Assembly (NCBI GenBank): GCA_009929695.1
Contig: RZZW01000025.1
Location: forward strand, 1 to 45,072
DNA from: Clostridia bacterium
GTDB lineage: Bacteria > Bacillota > Clostridia > Oscillospirales > Ruminococcaceae
DNA: 45,072 bases
Direction: 5' to 3'
Shown here: positions 7,706 through 15,803 of the stretch, piece by piece
Layout: each line of letters begins with the position of its first letter
How positions within the stretch are numbered: position 1 is the stretch's first letter
Translations under genes and position numbers: made by a program
Notes under the pieces: model-generated
Told to the model about the DNA's origin: nothing
Databases searched by the model: none
The model's input: the letters and a program-made list of their open reading frames with translations, nothing else

Positions 7706-8580
7706 GCGACATAATTACTGCGGCGAACTTGACCAAAGATTACGGCGGCGGCAAGGGCGTGTTTGACGTTTCGTTCGGCGTCAAAAAGGGCGAGGCCATG
7801 GGCTTTTTGGGGCCAAACGGCGCGGGCAAAACGACCACCTTGCGCCAACTTATGGGCTTCACAAGGCCTGACGGCGGCACGGCGGAGATATTCGGGCTTG
7901 ACTGCTTTGCAAATGCCGCTAAAATACAAAAAAACCTCGGATATCTGCCGGGCGAAATAGCGTTTATGGACGACATGACGGGCATGGAATTTATAAAATT
8001 CATCGCCGCCATGAAAAGCATCAAGGACATGACGCGCGCAAACGAGCTTATAAGCTATTTTGAGCTTGATGCGTCGGGGCGCATTAAGAAGATGTCGAAG
8101 GGCATGAAGCAGAAAATCGGCATCGTGTGCGCGTTTATGCAAAGCGCCGATTTGCTGCTGCTAGACGAGCCGACAAGCGGGCTTGACCCTCTTATGCAGA
8201 AAAAATTTATCGACCTTATTTTGCGCGAAAAGCAGCGCGGAGCGACTATACTTATGTCGTCGCATTTATTTGAAGAAATCGAGCGCACGTGCGACAGAAC
8301 GGTCATCATCCGCGCGGGGCGCATAGCCGCCATAGAGACGCTTGACGATTTGCGAAAGCGGCAGAAAAAATCTATCGAGATAGAATTTGCAAACGAAGCA
8401 GGCGCAAAAAGCTTTGCAAGCGCATTCAAAACAAGCGCCGACGGCTGCAATGTAAACGTGCTCACAGACGATATAAACGCGCTTATAAAGGCGCTTGGCG
8501 GGTATGATGTCAAAAATCTCATGCCGCGCACGCAGACGCTCGAGGAGCTTTTTATGCATTTTTACGGAGGTGAAAAATAA
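7702..8580 (+). CDS. ABC transporter ATP-binding protein
   Basis: ATPase subunit of an ABC-2-type exporter, 292 residues. Walker A is GPNGAGKTT near residue 39, the signature region is KKMSKGMKQKIGI (a relaxed LSGGQ), Walker B is LLLLDEPTSGLDP, and the H-loop is MSSHLFEEIER. The C-terminal 80 residues are an accessory domain typical of bacitracin- or multidrug-type ATPases. It overlaps the regulator by 4 bp and its stop overlaps the permease start (TAATG). The substrate is not shown by the sequence. Confidence 0.93.
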   Translation: MSDIITAANLTKDYGGGKGVFDVSFGVKKGEAMGFLGPNGAGKTTTLRQLMGFTRPDGGTAEIFGLDCFANAAKIQKNLGYLPGEIAFMDDMTGMEFIKFIAAMKSIKDMTRANELISYFELDASGRIKKMSKGMKQKIGIVCAFMQSADLLLLDEPTSGLDPLMQKKFIDLILREKQRGATILMSSHLFEEIERTCDRTVIIRAGRIAAIETLDDLRKRQKKSIEIEFANEAGAKSFASAFKTSADGCNVNVLTDDINALIKALGGYDVKNLMPRTQTLEELFMHFYGGEK

Positions 8581-9380
8581 TGCTTTGCACACCACTTTTT
8601 AAACGTGAAATAAAGGCAAATTACAAGCTGTGGATAATTTTTGCCGCCGTGCTGACGATGTACGGGCTGATGATAATTTCAATGTTTGACCCAAAGCTCG
8701 GCGAAAGCTTGCAGCAGATGGCGCAGAGCATGCCGCAGGTTTTCGCGGCGTTCGGCATGCTCGACGCGGGCAGCACGCTCATTGAATTTACCGCAAATTA
8801 CCTCTACGGCTTCTTGATGGTCGTGATGCCGCTCGTGATGACGATAATCCTCGCAAACCGCCTTGTGGCGCATTATGTCGACACAGGCAGCATGGCATAT
8901 CTGCTCGCCGCGCCCGTCACGCGCAGAAAAATAATTTTTACGCAGATAATTACGCTATGCCTCGCCGAGCTTGCGCTTACATTATATATGACACTGCTTT
9001 GCACGGCGGCGGCAGAGGGAATGTTCAAGGGCGAGCTTGACATAAAGGCGTTTTTGCTGCTTAATGTCGGTTGCTTCGGTCTGCAAATATTCCTAGCGGG
9101 CGTGTGCTTTATATGCTCGTGCATTTTCAACGACGCAAAATATTCCGTCGGCGTGTCGTCGGGGCTGTGCATTGCGTTTGTGCTTGTGCAAATGGTGAGC
9201 CAAGTCGGCGATAAATTCGACTTTTTGAAATACGCCACACCGCTAACGCTGTTTGACACAGACGGAATAATAGCAAACGAAGCGGCGGCTTATGTAAAAA
9301 TGGCAATCCTATTTCTCTGCGGAATTGCGCTTATGCTTGTTGGAATGGGAGCTTTTGAGAAAAGGGATATACCTGTATAG
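8580..9380 (+). CDS. ABC-2-type transporter permease
   Basis: A 266-residue membrane subunit with six predicted helices (about 15-38, 68-90, 112-140, 150-172, 180-202 and 238-258), the standard ABC-2 permease topology. MLCTPLFKREIKANYKLWI at the N-terminus and the LLAAPVTRRKIIFTQ loop after helix 2 are typical of exporters fused or paired with BcrA-type ATPases. It is translationally coupled to the ATPase gene and is last in the operon. Confidence 0.88.
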   Translation: MLCTPLFKREIKANYKLWIIFAAVLTMYGLMIISMFDPKLGESLQQMAQSMPQVFAAFGMLDAGSTLIEFTANYLYGFLMVVMPLVMTIILANRLVAHYVDTGSMAYLLAAPVTRRKIIFTQIITLCLAELALTLYMTLLCTAAAEGMFKGELDIKAFLLLNVGCFGLQIFLAGVCFICSCIFNDAKYSVGVSSGLCIAFVLVQMVSQVGDKFDFLKYATPLTLFDTDGIIANEAAAYVKMAILFLCGIALMLVGMGAFEKRDIPV

Positions 9381-9456
9381 AAAGAAAAAAGAAGAGAGAA
9401 GAAAGAAGAAGTGACGTTATACCATACTTCTTCTTTCTTCTTTTTTCTCTCTTCTT
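9381..9456. repeat. Homopurine/homopyrimidine inverted repeat between convergent genes
   Basis: A 32-bp purine-only arm (9381-9412) is mirrored by a pyrimidine arm (9425-9456). The inner 16 bp (AGAAGAAAGAAGAAGT) pair perfectly, and the outer parts pair imperfectly. It fills the whole space between the ABC permease stop and the HisH2 stop and may act as a two-way terminator. Confidence 0.7.
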
Positions 9457-10107
9457 TTAAATATTTTCACAAAACCTAGTATACTCTCTAATTATAGAAA
9501 GCCCGATTTCTCCCGATTTCTCGGGGTGAAACTGGCAGCCTATTACCGTTCCTTTTTGGGCGGCGGCGCAGACTTCTCTTCCGCCGTAGATAGTGTTTGC
9601 AAGGCGGTATTTTGTGTCGGCGGGCTTGGCTTCGTAGGAGTGCACAAAGTATGCTTCGTCGCCTTTTTTCACGCTCGATAAAATCGTCCCACTGAAATCT
9701 TGGCGCGGGTTTTGCGGCAAAAGTGCGTTCCAGCCTACGTGAGGCACGCGCTGTACGTCACCGTTTATGTCGCTGTACGGTATGCGCTCAACTCTGCCCG
9801 GGATAAGCCCAAGCCCCGCGTGCTTGCCGAACTCGTCGCTCTCGTCAAAAAGCATCTGCATGCCGAGGCAAATTCCAAGCAAAGGCGTGCCGCTGTGCGC
9901 TTTATTTTGTATCGCGTCGGTTAGCATAAGGCGGTCAAGCACCTCCATGCCGTCCTTGAACGCGCCGACACCGGGCAGGCACAGCGCGTGCGCCGCAAGT
10001 ATTTTGCTGCGGCTGTCTGTCACCTCAACCTCCGCGCCGGAATGCGCAAACGCGCGCTGAACAGACAAAAGATTTGAAAGTCCGTAATCAATAACAGTTA
10101 TTTTCAA
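9457..10107 (-). CDS. hisH: HisH-like glutamine amidotransferase of an acetamidino-sugar module (HisH2/WbuY type)
   Basis: Class I glutaminase, 216 residues, releasing ammonia from glutamine. The nucleophile elbow is GICLGMQMLFDESDE (Cys near 80), and the His-Glu pair lies in CQFHPEKSGEIG near the C-terminus. In histidine synthesis HisH feeds HisF. Here both sit beside a WbpG-type sugar amidotransferase and no other his genes are present, so the pair more likely feeds ammonia to that enzyme. The start is TTG overlapping the HisF stop (TTGA), indicating coupling. Confidence 0.82.
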   Translation of the reverse strand: MKITVIDYGLSNLLSVQRAFAHSGAEVEVTDSRSKILAAHALCLPGVGAFKDGMEVLDRLMLTDAIQNKAHSGTPLLGICLGMQMLFDESDEFGKHAGLGLIPGRVERIPYSDINGDVQRVPHVGWNALLPQNPRQDFSGTILSSVKKGDEAYFVHSYEAKPADTKYRLANTIYGGREVCAAAQKGTVIGCQFHPEKSGEIGLSIIREYTRFCENI

Positions 10108-10862
10108 CGCACAAGCACCCCCAAATCGCGTATTTCTTGCTTTAGCGCGGGCACAGTCGTCTTTTTATAATGTAAAATGCTCGCGACGGCAACGGCAGAC
10201 GCGCCCGCGTTTGCGGCAGTTACGGCATCTTTTGCGCAGCCGCAGCCGCCTGAAACTATAACAGGAACGTTTACCTCGCTGCAAATTTCGGCTATAAGCT
10301 CGTTTTCCATGCCGCGTTCAAGCCCCTCGCAGTCAACCATCGTCAGCAGAATTTCACCCGCGCCAAGCGCCGCGCCGCGCTTTGCCCACTCGATAACGTC
10401 CTTGCCCGAATGGTTGCGTCCGTTGTCGGTATACGCTTCCCAGCCTGCCGCGTCGCGACGCTTTTTTGCCTCGATGCCAAGCACCATGCACTGGCTGCCG
10501 AATGCCTCGGCGACCTCGGTGATTATTTTTTCGTCCTTTATTGCCGCCGTGTTTATCGCCACCTTGTCGGCACCCTTTTGCAAAATGCTGCGCACGTCGT
10601 CAACGCTGCGCAAGCCGCCTCCGACGGTTATCGGTATAAACACGTCGCCTGTTGTGCGCAAAACGATGTCGCTTAAATTGTTGCGGTTGTAAAGGCTTGC
10701 GACGATATCCATGTATAAAATTTCGTCGATGCCCTGCTTGTAATAATCGACAGCGAAGTCATGCGGGTCGCCCATTTTGCGCAAGCCCTCGAGCTGTATT
10801 CCCTTGACGAGAAAATTATTTTTCACATCAAGGCGCGATATTAGTCTTATTTTTTTGTCCAT
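10104..10862 (-). CDS. hisF: HisF-like cyclase subunit, AglZ/HisF2 (WbuZ) type
   Basis: A (beta/alpha)8 barrel protein of 252 residues. It keeps HisF landmarks (TVGGGLRSVDDVRSIL, ADKVAINTAAI, VIVSGGCG, AVAVASILHY) but its N-terminus, ISRLDVKNNFLVKGIQLEG followed by LRKMGDPHDFAVDYYKQGIDEI, matches the HisF2/WbuZ proteins of acetamidino-sugar pathways rather than the histidine enzyme. It would channel ammonia from the HisH partner. The start at 10862 has AAGGA upstream; a frame continuing to 11174 only reads through repeat DNA and is rejected. Confidence 0.82.
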   Translation of the reverse strand: MDKKIRLISRLDVKNNFLVKGIQLEGLRKMGDPHDFAVDYYKQGIDEILYMDIVASLYNRNNLSDIVLRTTGDVFIPITVGGGLRSVDDVRSILQKGADKVAINTAAIKDEKIITEVAEAFGSQCMVLGIEAKKRRDAAGWEAYTDNGRNHSGKDVIEWAKRGAALGAGEILLTMVDCEGLERGMENELIAEICSEVNVPVIVSGGCGCAKDAVTAANAGASAVAVASILHYKKTTVPALKQEIRDLGVLVR

Positions 10863-10892
10863 ATGTTTTTCCTTTTTTGATGGTTCGTTTTT

Positions 10893-11106
10893 ACCTCCCT
10901 TGTCAAAGGGAGGGGGACCGCCCGCAGGCGGTGGAGGGATTCTCTCGCCACGCCTGTCATTCTGAGCGCAGCGAAGAATCTTAAAACCTACGGCAACACG
11001 CAAAAGATTCTTCGCTTTGCTCAGAATGACAATGTGTTGGTTTGTGCGAAGCTTAGAATCCCTCCGTCGCTCCTTCGTCGCGCCACCTCCCTTTAACAAG
11101 GGAGGT
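10893..11106. repeat. Nested palindromic repeats between the amidotransferase and HisF2 genes
   Basis: The outer element starts ACCTCCCTTGTCAAAGGGAG and ends with the complementary form CTTTAACAAGGGAGGT. Its inner parts GGAGGGATTCT and AGAATCCCTCC also match. Inside it lies a copy of the CATTCTGAGCG repeat (10956-11030). Confidence 0.85.
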
Positions 11107-11127
11107 AATTTGGAAGGCGCTCCGCGC

Positions 11128-12486
11128 TTACGATTTTGATGGCACCCCGAAATCACACTCGCTGTCGCCATCAAACGGCTTGTGGCGCAGCTGCCAAACG
11201 CCGTTATCGTATTTCCAAATATGCGGCGAGCGGAAGCGGTCGGCTAGGTGCATGAAATATTCTCTGTCCATAATCGGCTGCTCAAAAAGCTCCTTTGCCC
11301 ACGGAAAATGCCGCTCGTCGAGTGAGAGATAATCCCAAATTTCCTGCTCGAAGCGGTCGGGAAACTCGCCGTCGTAGCGCTTTGTCAGCAGCACGCCCTC
11401 GTCGCGCGTTATCTCGTCGTTTCGTATCTCCTGCGACGCGTCATACGTCGTGCGCCCGATGCCATATTTAATGTAGGTGGTGTAATAAAAAAAGTCGTCG
11501 ATTTTGTCGTCGATTGAGTTGTATTTTGAATACGTGCCCTGCGTGCGCTCGGGCGCAGGCTTAAAGCCGCCGTGCTCAACGCTGTAATAATATGCGCCTT
11601 GCGGGTGCCACTTGAGATAATATCCGAGATAATGCACCTGAATATTATTCTTTTTTATGTCGCTTGTCTCGCCCGGTAAATAAATCGAGAGGTCAGCGGG
11701 GTCGATTTTGAAATCCTCCTCAAGCTGCTGCAAGGACACGCCGCCGAGGTAGATATTGTCCTTTGAATTTGCCGTGAAAAACCTCTCGTCGCGAAGTGCG
11801 CTCTCGTTGTCTGCAATAGGGTTGCCAAATTCGGCCTCATTTTCGCCGTAAAACACAAGCGGAATGCCGAATTTTGCCGCCATTTTCGGCGCAAGCTGCT
11901 TTTGACCGAGGATAAACGCCTGAAACGGGTGAAAAAGGTTTTCCGTCGCAAGGCGCGTCAAAAGGCGGTGCGTCATGCCGTTCGGCGTGCAGAGGTAGTT
12001 GTCAAAGCCCGCGTGTATCCATGCTTCAAAATTTTCAAAGCCCCACGGTGTATAAATATGCGGCGCCCAAGTGACCGTTAAAGGGTGCATATTATATTTG
12101 TATTTAAGCATATGCGCGGCGTAAAAGCTGTCCTTTCCGCCGCTGCCGGGCACTAAGCAGTCGTAGCTGCCGTCCGTTTTGCGGTATTTGTCGCAAAGCT
12201 CCTTTAGTTGGCGCTCGCGGTCGTCCCAGTCTATCGCGCCCACCTTATTATGGCACGCGTGGCACGCGTCGCAAACGCCGTCGGGCTGAATTACCATCGT
12301 TTTTTTAATGCTGTCCGCCTTGTGCTCAAACTCATAGCAAGAGTTCGGTTTTTGGTTGCTCATCACACATTCCTTGCAAAATTTAACGTCCTGCGGCAAG
12401 CCGAATTTCGTTTCAAGCTTGTCTGCGGGGATATCGGGGGCAAATTTTTCGTAATCAATAGGTATATAGCGCTTATATTTTTCCAT
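11128..12486 (-). CDS. N-acetyl sugar amidotransferase (WbpG/PseA/WbuX family)
   Basis: A 452-residue adenylating (PP-loop) enzyme that converts an acetamido group on an activated sugar to an acetamidino group, using ammonia from a HisH/HisF2 pair. The PP-loop is LVPGSGGKDSFYAAHML near 116-132. Paired cysteines FCKECVMS (about 37) and CDACHAC (about 73) fit the zinc-binding N-terminus of this family; GENEAEFGNP is another family motif. The ATG at 12486 is favoured by AGGAGG 8 bp upstream; the TTG at 12492 is too close. It heads a three-gene minus-strand operon. No other surface-sugar genes are adjacent, so the target sugar is unknown. Confidence 0.88.
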   Translation of the reverse strand: MEKYKRYIPIDYEKFAPDIPADKLETKFGLPQDVKFCKECVMSNQKPNSCYEFEHKADSIKKTMVIQPDGVCDACHACHNKVGAIDWDDRERQLKELCDKYRKTDGSYDCLVPGSGGKDSFYAAHMLKYKYNMHPLTVTWAPHIYTPWGFENFEAWIHAGFDNYLCTPNGMTHRLLTRLATENLFHPFQAFILGQKQLAPKMAAKFGIPLVFYGENEAEFGNPIADNESALRDERFFTANSKDNIYLGGVSLQQLEEDFKIDPADLSIYLPGETSDIKKNNIQVHYLGYYLKWHPQGAYYYSVEHGGFKPAPERTQGTYSKYNSIDDKIDDFFYYTTYIKYGIGRTTYDASQEIRNDEITRDEGVLLTKRYDGEFPDRFEQEIWDYLSLDERHFPWAKELFEQPIMDREYFMHLADRFRSPHIWKYDNGVWQLRHKPFDGDSECDFGVPSKS

Positions 12487-12513
12487 TTCCAAATCCTCCT
12501 AAAACAAAAAACA

Positions 12514-12553
12514 GGCGCTGCCGATGGGGTATAGTTATCCCATTGGCAGCGCC
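12514..12553 (-). promoter_or_regulatory. Leader hairpin with T-rich tract in the 5' UTR of the amidotransferase operon
   Basis: A 15-bp stem (GGCGCTGCCAATGGG with GGCGCTGCC and GATGGG-type complement, one G-T pair) encloses a 10-nt loop. On the minus strand it is followed by TGTTTTTTGTTTT, then the ribosome binding site and start codon. The shape is that of an intrinsic terminator placed inside a leader, so it could attenuate transcription or stabilise the 5' end. Confidence 0.65.
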
Positions 12554-12568
12554 TTTGCTGTTGCTAGA

Positions 12569-12597
12569 ATTATATCACAACGCGAAAATTTTATCAA
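12569..12597 (-). promoter_or_regulatory. Promoter of the amidotransferase operon
   Basis: On the minus strand TTGATA (12597-12592), a 17-bp spacer and TATAAT (12574-12569) preceded by TGA, an extended -10. The predicted start point falls just before the leader hairpin. Confidence 0.82.
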
Positions 12598-12621
12598 TAC
12601 CGCAATAAATTTTCGGTAACA

Positions 12622-12651
12622 TTGTACATTTAGGCAAAATAAGGCTATAAT
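12622..12651 (+). promoter_or_regulatory. Promoter of the NYN-domain gene
   Basis: TTGTAC (12622-12627) and TATAAT (12646-12651), spacer 18 bp, divergent from the amidotransferase promoter with 24 bp between the two -35 boxes. Confidence 0.75.
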
Positions 12652-12684
12652 ATATACATATAATATACGAAAGTGAGCGGCATT

Positions 12685-13467
12685 ATGGAAAACAGTCAGG
12701 TAATAGCTCTTTTGATAGACGCTGAAAATGTTTCGCCAAAATACATAAAGACGATAATCGACGAGGTGAGCATGTACGGCACGCCCGCCTATAAGCGCAT
12801 ATACGGAGACTGGACGTCGCAGGACATGGTGACGTGGAAAAAGAGCTTGCTTGAGCATAACCTCACGCCCATACAGCAGTTCAGCTACACGCAGGGCAAA
12901 AACGCGTCCGACTCGGCAATGATTATCGACGCGATGGATATTTTATACGCGCATAACGTCGATGGATTTTGCCTTGTCAGCAGCGACAGCGACTTCACAC
13001 GCCTTGCCGCCCGCCTTCGCGAGAGCCGCATGTTTGTCATCGGCATGGGCGAAAGCAAAACACCGCAGGCGTTTAAATCGGCGTGCGACACATTTAAATA
13101 TCTCGATGTTTTGATGGGCGTTGACAAAAAAGCCGTCGTAAAGCAGGACAAGCGCAAGCCGACAGATAAAAAAGCGGGCGCAGTAAAGGTAGAGCCTGTC
13201 GTCGAGCTGCCACAGCCCGCGTTTGTGCCGCTTGCCGAGATAATCGAAAAGGTGCATGAAATCATTGAGCACGATTCCGAGGAGGACGGCTACATGCCGC
13301 TGTCGCAGATAGGCGTTATGTTAAGCCGAATTTACGCCGATTTCGACTCGCGAAACTACGGATTTTCAAAGCTCCACCGCCTCATAGATTCAACCGGCGC
13401 GTTTGAAACAAAATACGAACGCTTTGAAAACGGAGGCAAAAACTTTGTTGTGCGCAACAAGGTTTAA
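12685..13467 (+). CDS. NYN-domain (PIN-like) protein with C-terminal OST-HTH/LOTUS domain
   Basis: A 260-residue predicted RNA-acting protein. Residues 5-140 are an NYN fold: ALLIDAENVSPKY carries the first acidic residues, NASDSAMIIDAMDIL the second, and GFCLVSSDSDFTRLAARLRE the third. A basic linker (about 145-170) leads to an OST-HTH/LOTUS domain (175-258), a module that binds RNA. This domain pair is widespread in bacteria; the substrate is unknown. The ATG at 12685 is preferred to a GTG 12 bp upstream, although its ribosome site is weak. It is a single-gene unit with its own promoter and a strong hairpin behind it. Confidence 0.87.
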   Translation: MENSQVIALLIDAENVSPKYIKTIIDEVSMYGTPAYKRIYGDWTSQDMVTWKKSLLEHNLTPIQQFSYTQGKNASDSAMIIDAMDILYAHNVDGFCLVSSDSDFTRLAARLRESRMFVIGMGESKTPQAFKSACDTFKYLDVLMGVDKKAVVKQDKRKPTDKKAGAVKVEPVVELPQPAFVPLAEIIEKVHEIIEHDSEEDGYMPLSQIGVMLSRIYADFDSRNYGFSKLHRLIDSTGAFETKYERFENGGKNFVVRNKV

Positions 13468-13483
13468 TGAAAATTGAAAACGG

Positions 13484-13541
13484 AAAAATAAAAAATTAAT
13501 GAGTGATGCCCGCAGGCATCACTCATTAATTTTTTATTTTT
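13484..13541. terminator. Perfect 27-bp hairpin after the NYN gene
   Basis: Two perfectly complementary 27-bp arms flank CGCA. The inner part is ATGAGTGATGCC and the outer part A/T only, so T runs follow it on the plus strand and also on the minus strand. It probably terminates the NYN transcript and looks like a small mobile palindrome related to 6826-6898. Confidence 0.8.
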
Positions 13542-13567
13542 TATTCTTAATTTTTTACTATTTATGC

Positions 13568-13595
13568 TTGACTATTCATTCAAAGAGTGTATAAT
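13568..13595 (+). promoter_or_regulatory. Promoter of the arg operon
   Basis: TTGACT (13568-13573), 16-bp spacer, TATAAT (13590-13595), 40 bp before the argC start. Confidence 0.82.
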
Positions 13596-13623
13596 ATACA
13601 ACAAAAGATGTATAAAAATACAT
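13588..13623 (+). promoter_or_regulatory. Two ArgR-box-like palindromes overlapping and following the -10 box
   Basis: TGTATAATATACA (13588-13600) covers the -10 box, and ATGTATAAAAATACAT (13608-13623) lies between it and the ribosome site. Their centres are about 21 bp apart, two helical turns, as in paired ARG boxes bound by hexameric ArgR/AhrC. This would repress the operon when arginine is plentiful. No argR gene is in the window. Confidence 0.72.
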
Positions 13624-13635
13624 GGGAGAATGTGT

Positions 13636-14565
13636 ATGAATAAGGTGTTTATCGACGGAAGCGCGGGCACTACGGGGCTTCGGATTGTCGAGAGATTGTC
13701 GGCGCGAGACGACCTTGAAATAGTCAAAATAAGTGAGGAAAACCGCAAGATACTTGAAAAACGCGCAGAGGCGGCAAACAGCGCGGATTTAGTGTTTCTC
13801 TGCCTGCCTGACGCCGCCGCTAAGGAGATTGTTCCGCTTATACATAAAAATGTAAAAATATGCGATACAAGCACCGCTCACCGAACGGCTGACGGCTGGG
13901 TTTACGGCTTTGCCGAGATAGCAAACAGGCGCGACGCGCTAAAAACAGCCACGCGCACAGCCGTGCCGGGGTGCCACGCAAGCGGCTTTATCTCGCTTGC
14001 CGCGCCGCTTGTCGAGATGGATATTCTGCCAAAAAACGCACAGGTAAGTGCATATTCGCTAACAGGCTACACAGGCGGCGGCAAAAGCATGATAGCCGCG
14101 TATGAGGACGGCAGCCGCCCCATAAGCTACGACGCGCCGCGAGCGTATGGCTTGTCGCTAAAGCACAAGCATTTGCCCGAGATGAAAGCCGTCAGCGGGC
14201 TTGAACACGCGCCGCTTTTCAGCCCCATTGTCGCCGATTTCCCATGCGGAATGGCTGTCAGCATACCGCTTTTTAAAAGCATGGTCGGCGGCGCAGACGG
14301 CAAAACGGTTGCGGACGCGCTCGCGCAGTATTATAAGGGCGAAGCGGGCATAAAGGTTCACGCGCTCGGCGAAATGCCGCAAGATGGATTTTTGTCCTCT
14401 AATATGCTTGCGGGAACTGACAAAATGGAGCTGTTTATTTTTGAAAGCGATGAGCAAATTTTGCTCACAAGCGTGTTTGATAACCTCGGCAAAGGCTCGT
14501 CGGGCGCGGCTATACAGTGCATGAATATCATGCTTGGTTTGGATGAGAGGAAGGGGCTTGAATAA
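13636..14565 (+). CDS. argC: N-acetyl-gamma-glutamyl-phosphate reductase (short type)
   Basis: NADPH-dependent reductase forming N-acetylglutamate semialdehyde, the third step of arginine synthesis. The N-terminus KVFIDGSAGTTGLRI is the nucleotide-binding loop and TAVPGCHASGF carries the catalytic Cys. At 309 residues it belongs to the shorter ArgC type. The ATG at 13636 has GGGAG 7 bp upstream; the frame is open further up but crosses the promoter. Its stop overlaps the argJ start (TAATG). First gene of argCJBDF. Confidence 0.94.
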   Translation: MNKVFIDGSAGTTGLRIVERLSARDDLEIVKISEENRKILEKRAEAANSADLVFLCLPDAAAKEIVPLIHKNVKICDTSTAHRTADGWVYGFAEIANRRDALKTATRTAVPGCHASGFISLAAPLVEMDILPKNAQVSAYSLTGYTGGGKSMIAAYEDGSRPISYDAPRAYGLSLKHKHLPEMKAVSGLEHAPLFSPIVADFPCGMAVSIPLFKSMVGGADGKTVADALAQYYKGEAGIKVHALGEMPQDGFLSSNMLAGTDKMELFIFESDEQILLTSVFDNLGKGSSGAAIQCMNIMLGLDERKGLE

Positions 14566-15779
14566 TGAAAAAATGTAAGGGCGGCGTATGCGCGGCACAG
14601 GGCTTTAAGGCTGCGGGAGTGCACGCGGGCATACGCAAAAATAAAACCAAAGCAGATTTGGCGCTTATTGTAAGCGACACAATTTGCAGCGCGGCGGGCG
14701 TTTTTACAACAAATAAGGTCAAGGGCGCACCGCTAAAGGTGGACGCAAAGCACCTTGTGAACGGCAAGGCGCAGGCGATAATCTGCAACAGCGGCATAGC
14801 CAACACCTGCTGCCCAAACGGCGAGGAGACAGCAGAAGAAATATGTAATATTGTTGCAAACGCGACAAAGCTTAAAGCCGAGGATATACTCGTAAACAGC
14901 ACAGGCGTAATCGGCATGGCGCTCGTTTTAGAGCCTTTTCACACAGGCGTGCCCGAGGCGTGCCGTCTGCTTGCCACAGAGGGCAGCACCGACGCGGCGC
15001 TCGCCATAATGACAACCGATACAACGCCGAAGGAATTTTCATACGAATTTACAGCCGGCGGCAAAACGTGCCGCATAGGCGCAATAGGCAAGGGCAGCGG
15101 CATGATACACCCAAACATGGCGACTATGCTCATTTTCATCACCACCGACGCGGCAATTTCGCCCGCGATGCTGCAAAAGGCGCTCAGTGAGGATATCCCC
15201 GGCACGTTTAACCAAATAAGCGTCGACGGAGACACCTCGACAAACGACACCGTGCTCATACTTGCAAACGGCATGGCAGGCAACACCGAAATCACCGCCG
15301 AGGGCAGCGATTACGACGAATTTGCCGCCGCGCTAAACGCGATAACGCGCAGAATGTCACGCGCGATAGCCGCCGACGGCGAGGGCGCGACAAAGCTGCT
15401 TGAATGCACCGTCAAAAACGCCGACACGCTTTTAAACGCAAGGGCAATAAGCAAAAGCGTCATCTGCTCAAGCCTTTTTAAAGCCGCAATGTTCGGCGCA
15501 GACGCAAACTGGGGGCGCGCGCTGTGCGCAATTGGCTACACTCAAGGCGACTTTTCAATCGACGGCGTTTCGGTTGTTTTAAAAAGCAAAGCGGGCGAAG
15601 TGCTCGTGTGCGAAAACGCCGCGTATCACGAATACAGCGAGGACGAAGCCGCAAAAATACTCGCCGAGGACGAAATCGACATCATAATTGATATGCACGA
15701 CGGCAGCTTTGAAGCCACAGCTTGGGGCTGCGATTTGACATACGATTATGTGAAAATAAACGGCGATTACCGCACGTAA
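14565..15779 (+). CDS. argJ: Bifunctional glutamate N-acetyltransferase / amino-acid acetyltransferase
   Basis: ArgJ transfers acetyl from acetylornithine to glutamate (cyclic pathway) and may also use acetyl-CoA. It is made as a precursor that cuts itself before the Thr in ADGEGATKLLE, visible near residue 272, giving alpha and beta chains. Other landmarks are GVFTTNKVKGAPLKVD, NSGIANTCCPNG and GKGSGMIHPNMATML. Length 404 residues is normal. It is coupled to argC. With ArgJ present, a separate ArgE is not required for the cycle. Confidence 0.95.
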   Translation: MKKCKGGVCAAQGFKAAGVHAGIRKNKTKADLALIVSDTICSAAGVFTTNKVKGAPLKVDAKHLVNGKAQAIICNSGIANTCCPNGEETAEEICNIVANATKLKAEDILVNSTGVIGMALVLEPFHTGVPEACRLLATEGSTDAALAIMTTDTTPKEFSYEFTAGGKTCRIGAIGKGSGMIHPNMATMLIFITTDAAISPAMLQKALSEDIPGTFNQISVDGDTSTNDTVLILANGMAGNTEITAEGSDYDEFAAALNAITRRMSRAIAADGEGATKLLECTVKNADTLLNARAISKSVICSSLFKAAMFGADANWGRALCAIGYTQGDFSIDGVSVVLKSKAGEVLVCENAAYHEYSEDEAAKILAEDEIDIIIDMHDGSFEATAWGCDLTYDYVKINGDYRT

Positions 15780-15803
15780 AATGATAATTTGGAGGAAAAA
15801 ATA

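Noticed and set aside
9457-10862. Histidine operon fragment
   Set aside because: Only hisH/hisF-like genes are present, the HisF N-terminus is of HisF2/WbuZ type, and they adjoin a sugar amidotransferase.
10863-11174. N-terminal extension of the HisF2 frame
   Set aside because: The extension is a translation of nested intergenic repeats. A ribosome site and the family N-terminus start at 10862.
13484-13541. Riboswitch upstream of argC
   Set aside because: The hairpin lies before the arg promoter and belongs to the NYN transcript end; the arg leader is too short for a known riboswitch or T-box.
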